DNA from: Mycobacterium sp. E1747
GTDB taxonomy: Bacteria; Actinomycetota; Actinomycetes; Mycobacteriales; Mycobacteriaceae
Direction of reading: 5' to 3'
Length of the DNA stretch: 40,995 bases
NCBI RefSeq assembly: GCF_001667775.1
Contig: NZ_LZJI01000116.1
Coordinates: 1-40,995 of the forward strand
Positions 35,260 to 40,995 of the stretch are shown here, in pieces (the stretch's first letter is position 1; each line of letters begins with the position of its first letter). The translations under genes were made by a program, and so were the position numbers. Under the pieces are notes generated by a model. That model did no database searches. It saw only the letters and a list, made by a program, of their open reading frames with translations, and was not told the origin of the DNA.

Positions 35260-36032
35260 CCTGTCGCCTCGGCCGTTAGGTGAAATCCGTCCCGCGGCCC
35301 AGACGCCAGGTTGCTGCCACCGGCGGCATGCTTATCCGGCGGCGTAGCCAGATGACTTTGCTGAGCTTCGATCGCCGTTTTGGTGGAGTGGTTTTCGGCG
35401 ACCAACGCTGCCGCTTGTGGGGGGACGGATAGACATCCGGCCGCGTTGGCGCCGCTCAGCTGGTCGCGCAGACGGCGCCGGCCGCGGTGAAGTCGCGAGA
35501 TCACCGTTCCCTGCGGTGTGTTCATGATTTGCGCGATTTCCTTGTAGGTACGGCCGTCGATATCGGCGTAGTAAACGGTGCTCCGAAACGGTTCGGGAAC
35601 TTCGCGCATCGCCGCACGCACCCAGTTATCCGATAGTGTTTCGAGAACTTCGTCTTCGGCCGATGCCAGCCCTCGACTGGTGTGTCGTGCACTGGCGGCT
35701 AGTTGACGGTCGGGCAGTTCGGCAGTCAAATACGTCTGGGGCCGGCGTTGCTTTCTGCGGTACTCGCTGATGTAGGCGTTGGTCAGAATGCGGTTGAGCC
35801 ACGCATCGAGGTTGGTGTCGTGCTTGAAGCCGGCGAATCCCTTCCAGGCCTTCTCCAGGGTGTCTTGTAGGAGATCTTGTGCGTCCGAGTCGTTGCGCGT
35901 GGTACGCAGAGCGCGCTGGTACAGCGGTCTGACCCGTGGTGCTATTTGCTGTTCGAATCGCGCCCGGAGCTGCGCCGCGTTCTCGGTTTTTCCATCGGTA
36001 TCGCGGGCGTTTTCGTCGGTGACCGCTGCCAT
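35256..36032 (-). CDS. SigH/SigR-like ECF RNA polymerase sigma factor
   Basis: An ECF sigma factor with region 2 (NDSDAQDLLQDTLEKAWKGF, TNLDAWLNRILTNAYISEYR) and region 4 (STVYYADIDGRTYKEIAQIM, NTPQGTVISRLHRGRRRLRD). The wording is close to SigH of M. tuberculosis but clearly a paralogue. After region 4 it has an extension of about 65 residues rich in Ala, Ser and His that SigH lacks. No RshA-type zinc anti-sigma gene follows; a patatin gene does, with a 4-base overlap. I place the start at the ATG at 36032 (AAGGGGAAAGG upstream, 258 residues); ATG 36065 is an alternative. Confidence 0.82.
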   Translation of the reverse strand: MAAVTDENARDTDGKTENAAQLRARFEQQIAPRVRPLYQRALRTTRNDSDAQDLLQDTLEKAWKGFAGFKHDTNLDAWLNRILTNAYISEYRRKQRRPQTYLTAELPDRQLAASARHTSRGLASAEDEVLETLSDNWVRAAMREVPEPFRSTVYYADIDGRTYKEIAQIMNTPQGTVISRLHRGRRRLRDQLSGANAAGCLSVPPQAAALVAENHSTKTAIEAQQSHLATPPDKHAAGGSNLASGPRDGFHLTAEATG

Positions 36033-36482
36033 GAGCGCAACCCTTTCCCCTTGGTGCCCCGCCATGACCCTGTCCAGTTCGAGACCGTAGTGGGTTGGCC
36101 ATCCGGGCCGGGTAATGTGTATAGCCCCTCTAATTATTGGCCGTAAAACATACTTGTAAACCGTGATGCTAGCCACACATTCATCGCGTCCGACCGGTCA
36201 TCAAACCGGCACAACTGTGACCGAAGGCCTTCCATCCCAACGGAACTCACGGTCCGTGTGACGAGAGCTGATAACGTTCACCTGCTGCCGCCGGCGGACG
36301 GGCCGTCACCGAGACGCGACCGTACCTCCCGGCGCCGGCCGGCACCGGGAGGACGTTCTGACGCCCGATCAAGCCGCGTCGAGCGAGGCGTTGTAGGTGC
36401 GCGGCCGGGGCCGCCGCGACGGAATGCCTTCGGCGCAAGCGCGATTGGCGGCGCGAAGAGCTGTGCGCCGTCGCCCGGGTGA
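36033..36482. other. 450-base gap between the sigma-factor gene and fprA
   Basis: No convincing gene was found. The part next to the sigma gene (about 36100-36200) is A/T-rich and probably holds its promoter; TATACA is present on the - strand near 36118. The rest is G+C-rich, contains the strong hairpin at 36325-36352, and shows only short Arg-rich frames in all directions. Confidence 0.5.
36325..36352. terminator. strong GC-rich hairpin downstream of fprA
   Basis: CCTCCCGG (36325-36332) and CCGGGAGG (36345-36352) pair perfectly, and the 12 bases between contain a second perfect palindrome, GCCGGCCGGC. The result is a long stable stem with a minimal loop and no T-tract, the form often called an I-shaped terminator in mycobacteria. 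It lies about 130 bases after the fprA stop and before the sigma-factor promoter. Confidence 0.55.
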
Positions 36483-36498
36483 TCAGCCGTGGCTGATC
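36481..36498. terminator. inverted repeat over the fprA stop codon
   Basis: GATCAGCC-GT-GGCTGATC has perfect 8-base arms and contains the fprA stop codon (36483-36485). It could fold in the mRNA end and act with the larger hairpin further downstream. Confidence 0.4.
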
Positions 36499-37850
36499 CG
36501 CAGCAGCTCGGCCAGGTTGGGTAGCTTGACGCGCGGGCGTCCGTGCGGCTCCCCGGCGGCGCGTTCATGGCGGTCGATGATCTCCCAGTGCGCGGAGGTG
36601 ACCAGCTTGGGCTGGCGTTCTGCTAGCCAGTCGGCCAGCTGAGCGGCGTGGTCGTCGGGGAAGTCCGGCAGACCGGTCTCCTTCGCGCGATCCAGATCGG
36701 CGATCAGCGTGTCGACGGTGTCCTGGGAGTCCTTCTTGTTGGTGCCGATGACACCCGTCGGTCCGCGCTTGATCCATCCGGCGACGTATTCGTTGCGGCT
36801 GCCCTCCACCCGGCCGGCGGTATTCGGAATGGTCGCGGTCTTCTCGTCGAACGGCAGCCCGGGCGTAGGCATACCGCGGTAGCCGACCGACCGCACCACC
36901 AGCTGAGCCGGCAGCTCCTCGCGCTCGCCGGTGTCCTTAGCCGACACCCGGCCGCGGTCGTCGGTGACCAGTTCGTTGCGGCCGAGCACGATGCTCTCCA
37001 CTTTGCCGTCACCTTTGATCTCGATCGGCGACGTCATGAACCGGAACACGATCCGGCGATGGCCGGGCCGTGGCGCGCGCGCGGCGTAATCGCGTAACGC
37101 CTTGATGTTCAGCCTCGTCGTCTTGTCCGCGGCGGCCTCGTCCTCCTCGGTGATGCCCTCCAGCTGCGCCGGATCGACGATCACGTCGACGCGTTCCAGA
37201 TCTGCCAGCTCGCGCAACTCCAGCGTGGTGAATGCGGTCTGCAGGGGCCCGCGCCGCCCGATGATCACCACTTCCTCCACGCCACACGGCCGCAGGGAGT
37301 CCAGGGCGTGGTCGGCGATGTCGGTGCGTGCGAGCACATCGGGATCGGTCACCAGGATGCGCGCGACGTCGAGGGCGACGTTGCCGTTGCCGACGACGAC
37401 GGCCCGGGCGCCGGACAGGTCCGGGCCGGGTTCTTGGAAGTGCGGGTGTGCGTTGTACCAGCCCACGAATTCCACCGCGGCCATGCTGCCGGGCAGGTCC
37501 TCGCCGGGAATCTTCAGGGACCGGTCGGATTGCGCGCCGATGGCGTAGATCACCGCGTCGTAGCGTTCGGACAGCTCGGCGGGCTGCACATGCTCGCCGA
37601 CCACCACATTGCCGAAAAATCTGAAGCGGGGATCTTCGGCGGTCTTTTCGAACTGCCTGCTGATCGACTTGATCTTCGGGTGGTCGGGCGCGACGCCCGA
37701 GCGCACCAGTCCCCACGGAGTGGGCAGCATCTCCAGCATGTCGACGGCTACCTCGATGTCTTCGGCCGCGTCGGCCGCTTTGAGGAGGGAGGACGCGGCG
37801 AAGAACCCAGACGGTCCGGAGCCGACGATGGCAACGTGATATGGGCGCAT
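36483..37850 (-). CDS. fprA: NADPH-ferredoxin reductase FprA
   Basis: FprA is a flavoprotein of the adrenodoxin-reductase family that transfers electrons from NADPH to ferredoxin, serving cytochrome P450 and other redox partners. The FAD motif is VAIVGSGPSGFFAASSLL (residues 7-24) and the NADPH motif VVVGNGNVALDVARILV. Other family blocks are PTPWGLVRSGVAPDHPKIK and GRRGPLQTAFTTLELREL. The 455 residues match M. tuberculosis FprA (Rv3106) almost exactly in length. It is divergent from prfB, as there, with 162 bases between for both promoters. Confidence 0.96.
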   Translation of the reverse strand: MRPYHVAIVGSGPSGFFAASSLLKAADAAEDIEVAVDMLEMLPTPWGLVRSGVAPDHPKIKSISRQFEKTAEDPRFRFFGNVVVGEHVQPAELSERYDAVIYAIGAQSDRSLKIPGEDLPGSMAAVEFVGWYNAHPHFQEPGPDLSGARAVVVGNGNVALDVARILVTDPDVLARTDIADHALDSLRPCGVEEVVIIGRRGPLQTAFTTLELRELADLERVDVIVDPAQLEGITEEDEAAADKTTRLNIKALRDYAARAPRPGHRRIVFRFMTSPIEIKGDGKVESIVLGRNELVTDDRGRVSAKDTGEREELPAQLVVRSVGYRGMPTPGLPFDEKTATIPNTAGRVEGSRNEYVAGWIKRGPTGVIGTNKKDSQDTVDTLIADLDRAKETGLPDFPDDHAAQLADWLAERQPKLVTSAHWEIIDRHERAAGEPHGRPRVKLPNLAELLRISHG

Positions 37851-38012
37851 ACTCGACCTTCTATTCGTGTCCGGTTAGCGCGCGGGGGCTGTCGGCGCGC
37901 GGCGCGGGCTGCACATGATCGTGACTCGATGCTAAACGCATGACCGCTGGTCGTGGCCCGAGCACTCGCCGGGAGCCGGGGCGCTTGGAGCGTCCCGGTA
38001 ACGTTGTCCGCT

Positions 38013-39134
38013 GTGGAACCCGACCGTCAAGCCGACATCGCCGCCCTTGACTCCACCCTGACCACGGTGGAGCGGGTGCTCGATGTGGACGGTCTGCGCA
38101 GCCGCATCGAGAAGCTCGAACACGAGGCGTCCGATCCTCAACTGTGGGACGACCAGGCCAACGCGCAGCGGGTGACCAGCCAGTTATCCCACGCCCAGGG
38201 GGAGCTGCGCCGGATCGAGGAACTGCGCGGGCGCCTCGACGACCTGCCGGTGCTCTACGAGCTGGCGGCCGAAGAGGGCGAAGATGCGGCCAGCAGGAGT
38301 GAAGCGCTGGCCGAGGCGGACGCCGAGCTGAAGGCGCTGCGGGCCGATATAGAAGCCACCGAGGTGCGCACCCTGCTCTCGGGGGAGTACGACGAGCGGG
38401 AGGCGCTGGTCACCATCCGGTCGGGCGCCGGCGGGGTGGACGCGGCCGACTGGGCCGAGATGCTGATGCGGATGTACATCCGGTGGGCGGAGCAGCACAA
38501 GTACCCCGTCGAGGTGTTCGACACCTCCTATGCCGAGGAGGCGGGCATCAAGAGTGCGACGTTCGCCGTGCACGCCCCGTTCGCCTACGGCACGTTGTCG
38601 GTCGAGCAGGGCACCCATCGGTTGGTGCGGATCAGCCCGTTCGACAACCAGAATCGACGCCAGACTTCGTTCGCCGAAGTCGAGGTTCTGCCCGTAGTGG
38701 AAACCACGGATCACATCGATATCCCGGAAGGCGATGTGCGCGTTGACGTTTACCGCTCCAGCGGGCCGGGCGGCCAATCGGTGAACACCACCGACTCGGC
38801 CGTCCGTTTAACCCACATCCCAACGGGTATCGTCGTAACTTGCCAGAACGAAAAATCGCAGTTGCAGAACAAGATCTCAGCGATGCGGGTGCTCCAGGCA
38901 AAGTTGTTGGAGCGCAAGCGTTCCGAAGAACGCGCGGAGCTGGACGCGTTGAAGCGCGAAGGCGGCAGTTCGTGGGGCAACCAGATGCGCTCCTATGTTC
39001 TGCACCCGTATCAGATGGTCAAGGATCTGCGGACCGAGTACGAGGTCGGCAATCCGGCCGCCGTCCTGGACGGAGACATCGACGGGTTCCTGGAAGCGGG
39101 AATTCGGTGGCGCAACCGAAAAGATGACGACTAA
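38013..39134 (+). CDS. prfB: peptide chain release factor 2
   Basis: RF2 reads UGA and UAA stop codons and releases the peptide. The stop-codon tripeptide SPF (residues 208-210, in VRISPFDNQ) identifies RF2 rather than RF1, and the GGQ catalytic loop is at 253-255 ([12 protein letters not shown]). The start is the GTG at 38013 ([20 protein letters not shown]), agreeing with mycobacterial RF2; a frame from 37953 has no matching N-terminus. The in-frame UGA of the E. coli autoregulatory frameshift is absent. It has 373 residues. It is the first gene of a + strand run that in M. tuberculosis continues to ftsE, ftsX and smpB. Confidence 0.97.
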   Translation: MEPDRQADIAALDSTLTTVERVLDVDGLRSRIEKLEHEASDPQLWDDQANAQRVTSQLSHAQGELRRIEELRGRLDDLPVLYELAAEEGEDAASRSEALAEADAELKALRADIEATEVRTLLSGEYDEREALVTIRSGAGGVDAADWAEMLMRMYIRWAEQHKYPVEVFDTSYAEEAGIKSATFAVHAPFAYGTLSVEQGTHRLVRISPFDNQNRRQTSFAEVEVLPVVETTDHIDIPEGDVRVDVYRSSGPGGQSVNTTDSAVRLTHIPTGIVVTCQNEKSQLQNKISAMRVLQAKLLERKRSEERAELDALKREGGSSWGNQMRSYVLHPYQMVKDLRTEYEVGNPAAVLDGDIDGFLEAGIRWRNRKDDD

Positions 39135-40119
39135 CACAACTCCTCTTGCTTTGACCGCCTCGCTGAAGGCGCTGGGCTGGCACGAATTTTGGCGCGGCGA
39201 GATCGGGCAGTGGATCATCACCCGCGGGCTGCGGATCGTGATGGTGCTGATCGTGGCGGTGCTGGCGGCCCGGTTCGTCAACTGGGTGGCGCAGCAGGTC
39301 ACCCGTCAGCTCAACATGGGCTTTGCCGAGAGCGATGCGCTGGTGCGCTCCGAGGCCACCAAGCACCGTCAGGCGATGGCGTCGGTCATCTCCTGGGTGT
39401 CGGTGGTCCTCATCGGTATCTGGGTCATGATGCAGATCGCCGACGTCCTGCAATTCTCGGTCGGGGGACTTGTCGCTCCGGCCACCGTGATCGGTGCCGC
39501 GCTGGGTTTCGGCGCCCAGCAGCTGGTCAGAGATCTGCTGTCGGGCTTCTTCATCTTGGCGGAGCGGCAGTACGGCTTCGGGGACCTGGTCACCCTCACC
39601 GTCGTCTCCGCGACGGAGGCCAGCGGCACGGTCGAGAACGTAACGCTTCGGGTGACCCGGCTGCGATCGCCCGACGGGGAGGTGTTGACCATCCCCAACG
39701 GGCAGATCGTCAAGGTGGTCAACCTGTCCAAGGACTGGGCCCGCGCCGTGGTGGACATCCCGGTGTCCACCACGGCCGACCTGAACCGGGTCTACGAGGT
39801 CTTGCACCAGGAATGCGACCACGCGACGGACAACCCGGTGCTGGGTGAGTTGCTGTTGGACGCGCCCACCGTCATGGGCGTGGAGAGCATCGAGGTCGAC
39901 ACCGTCACCTTGCGCCTGGTGGCCCGCACTCTGCCCGGTAAGCAGTTCGAGGCGGGCCGTCAGCTGCGTGTCCTGGTCATTCGGGCGCTGGCCCGCGTCG
40001 GCATCATGACCGCGGCGGACGCGACCGTCGGTCTGGTCGAAGACCCGTCCATCCCGGCCGCCCAGGCGGCCGAAGAGCGAATCGACGACGACTCCCAAGG
40101 TGCGGTGCAGAAGCATTGA
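39124..40119 (+). CDS. MscS-family mechanosensitive channel (Rv3104c type)
   Basis: A 331-residue small-conductance mechanosensitive-channel-like protein. It has three membrane segments (about residues 28-50, 80-103 and 110-135), the last being the pore-lining type helix [20 protein letters not shown], followed by [20 protein letters not shown] and the beta domain ([40 protein letters not shown]). The ATG at 39124 overlaps the prfB stop by 11 bases. The C-terminal ~30 residues are acidic and polar. The position after prfB matches Rv3104c. Confidence 0.88.
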   Translation: MTTNTTPLALTASLKALGWHEFWRGEIGQWIITRGLRIVMVLIVAVLAARFVNWVAQQVTRQLNMGFAESDALVRSEATKHRQAMASVISWVSVVLIGIWVMMQIADVLQFSVGGLVAPATVIGAALGFGAQQLVRDLLSGFFILAERQYGFGDLVTLTVVSATEASGTVENVTLRVTRLRSPDGEVLTIPNGQIVKVVNLSKDWARAVVDIPVSTTADLNRVYEVLHQECDHATDNPVLGELLLDAPTVMGVESIEVDTVTLRLVARTLPGKQFEAGRQLRVLVIRALARVGIMTAADATVGLVEDPSIPAAQAAEERIDDDSQGAVQKH

Positions 40120-40400
40120 AATTCACCCTGAGCATCTTCGAAAAGCGCAGCGAAGACTCGGATGCGGATCGTCGCTGGCCGCAGTACATGTTCGGCGGGC
40201 GAGCCCGCACCTCGACCCTCGTGCTGATCATCGCCTTCTTCGCGGTCTGGTGGGTCTACGACACCTACCGCCCGGAACCGGCGCCCAAGCCACCGGCACA
40301 GCAGGTGGTGCCGCCTGGTTTCGTCCCCGACCCGAACTACACCTGGGTGCCGCGCAGTCGCGTGCAGCAGCCGCCGGCGACCGTCACCTACACGCCGACC
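40116..40400 (+). pseudogene. truncated proline-rich membrane protein (Rv3103c type)
   Basis: It begins at a TTG that overlaps the MscS-like stop (ATTGA). The first 95 codons are normal for this family: [20 protein letters not shown], a single membrane segment (TLVLIIAFFAVWWVYDTYRP) and a Pro-rich exposed part ending [13 protein letters not shown]. From 40401 the frame stays open to 40556 but is exactly antisense to ftsE, so those residues are not part of the family. The gene is therefore cut by a rearrangement at 40394-40400 and its true 3' end is missing from this position. Its normal function is unknown. Confidence 0.75.
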
Positions 40401-40774
40401 GTTTCGAGCACCTCGGGCACCACCCGGTTGATCGCGTCCGCCCGCCGGCCGATCACTTCCAGCGCGAAGGCGACGTTCTCGTACACGGTCTTCTGCTGCA
40501 ACAGGCGGAAGTCCTGGAACACGGTCCCGATCACCTGGCGCAGCTTCGGAATGTGACGACCGCGCAGCTTGTTGACGTGGAACTTCGACACCCGGATGTC
40601 GCCGGTGGTGGGGTTCTCCTCGCCGAGCAGGAGCCGCATGAACGTCGACTTACCCGAACCCGAGGGGCCGATCAGGAAGACGAACTCACCCTTGTCGATT
40701 TTGACGTTGACGTCCTCTAACGCCGGCCGAGCCGACGCTTTGTACTTCTTGCTGACATGGTCAAGGGTGATCAT
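40394..40774 (-). pseudogene. ftsE: inverted N-terminal fragment of ftsE
   Basis: FtsE is the cytoplasmic ATPase of the FtsEX complex, which controls peptidoglycan hydrolases at division. This - strand fragment starts [20 protein letters not shown] at 40774 and has the Walker A motif GPSGSGKST (residues 36-44) and the Q-loop FQDFRLL. It stops matching FtsE at about residue 127 ([10 protein letters not shown]); one more codon and a stop follow. Walker B, the ABC signature and the H-loop are gone, so it cannot work as an ATPase. Its orientation is opposite to prfB, the MscS gene and smpB, with which ftsE is normally co-directional. ftsX is absent. Confidence 0.85.
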
Positions 40775-40896
40775 CACGGCACGCCAGTGTAGCCGTGAAT
40801 TTCGCTGGCAAGCCAAGTCAGCTGGCCGGCGGCGGCGAACTGGGCGACGGGCCTGGCCCCGGCTGCGGTAGCTGGGGCGGCGATGTGGGCGTACTC

Positions 40897-40995
40897 GTGC
40901 GGGGCGGGCAGAAGGGCGGCGGCAGCAGGCACATTATCGCCACCAATCGCAAAGCGCGGCACAACTATTCGATCCTCGAAGAATTCGAGGCCGCG
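40897..40995 (+). CDS. smpB: SsrA-binding protein SmpB, 3' end outside window
   Basis: SmpB binds tmRNA and brings it to stalled ribosomes. The last codons of the window read [20 protein letters not shown] then FEAA, matching the SmpB N-terminal motif (NRKARHNY). In mycobacteria smpB follows ftsX, which agrees with the normal + strand order. The start is unsure: GTG at 40897 ([12 protein letters not shown]) or GTG at 40885. EEFEAA differs from the EVFEAG I expect in this genus. The gene runs off the window. Confidence 0.72.
   Translation, partial: MRGGQKGGGSRHIIATNRKARHNYSILEEFEAA

Noticed and set aside
36247..36482. Short Arg-rich frames on both strands between the sigma gene and fprA.
   Set aside because: No start signal or family match, and the region contains a strong hairpin typical of non-coding DNA.
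38013..38120. Programmed +1 frameshift in prfB, as in E. coli.
   Set aside because: The reading frame is continuous from the GTG through SPF and GGQ, with no in-frame UGA.
40401..40556. C-terminal part of the 146-codon frame that begins at 40116.
   Set aside because: It is exactly antisense to conserved ftsE codons, including those for the Q-loop region, so it is not genuine Rv3103c-type protein.
40774..40962. - strand 62-codon frame ending over the ftsE start, possibly the missing 3' end of the Rv3103c-like gene.
   Set aside because: Its upstream part is antisense to smpB and I could not recognise the family in it. Only the last codons before the ftsE start may be native ftsE upstream sequence.
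1..40995. CRISPR array, prophage, intact insertion sequence or tRNA genes.
   Set aside because: I saw no regularly spaced direct repeats, integrase or transposase reading frames, or cloverleaf-like sequence ending in a tRNA acceptor pattern.

Overview
The window is about two-thirds G+C and has the gene content and order of a slow-growing Mycobacterium. The 14-gene nuo operon, an Rv3143-type receiver, fadB4-fadE23-fadE24, an Rv3137/hisN-type phosphatase, fprA, prfB, an Rv3104c-type MscS channel and an Rv3103c-type proline-rich protein lie in the M. tuberculosis relative order, with extra genes between. Species assignment (for example a member of the M. avium complex) is inference from recalled gene content.

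Layout. 1-1514 (+): end of a DUF58 gene and a small membrane protein (Rv3163c/Rv3162c type). 1517-17083 (-): nuoA to nuoN, the complete proton-pumping type I NADH dehydrogenase, almost every junction overlapping or a few bases apart. 17344-18751 (-): an atypical receiver protein, a YceI-like protein and a SnoaL-like protein. 18820-26501 (-): a tightly packed catabolic operon read right to left: homogentisate-dioxygenase-like cupin, alpha/beta hydrolase, class III CoA-transferase, HMG-CoA-lyase-like enzyme, TetR regulator, acyl-CoA dehydrogenase, APH-fold kinase and a DUF6285 protein. The last three match the LvaC-LvaA-LvaB set that handles 4-hydroxyacyl-CoAs through a 4-phospho intermediate. 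26677-31517 (-): fadB4, an AcuI/YhdH-like reductase, fadE23 and fadE24, with the relic of an aldo/keto reductase between. 31603-33459: hisN-type phosphatase, a small membrane protein and a second CRP regulator. About 33.5-36.2 kb: a less G+C-rich accessory patch with a patatin-like lipase translationally coupled to a SigH-like ECF sigma factor. 36483-40995: fprA (-), then prfB, an MscS channel and a proline-rich membrane protein (+).

At the right end the expected order (Rv3103c-like, ftsE, ftsX, smpB) is broken. The proline-rich gene is cut near codon 95, the first ~127 codons of ftsE follow in inverted orientation, and the start of smpB comes next. The rest of ftsE and all of ftsX are absent. 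This is either a real inversion-deletion or an amplification/assembly chimera.

Other non-coding structure: a family of short intercistronic repeats (four copies) that sits across stop codons and can supply the next gene's ribosome-binding site or start; perfect palindromes upstream of fadE24, of the crp paralogue and of nuoA; and GC-rich hairpins near the ends of fprA and fadB4. I saw no tRNA or rRNA gene, no CRISPR array and no intact insertion sequence.
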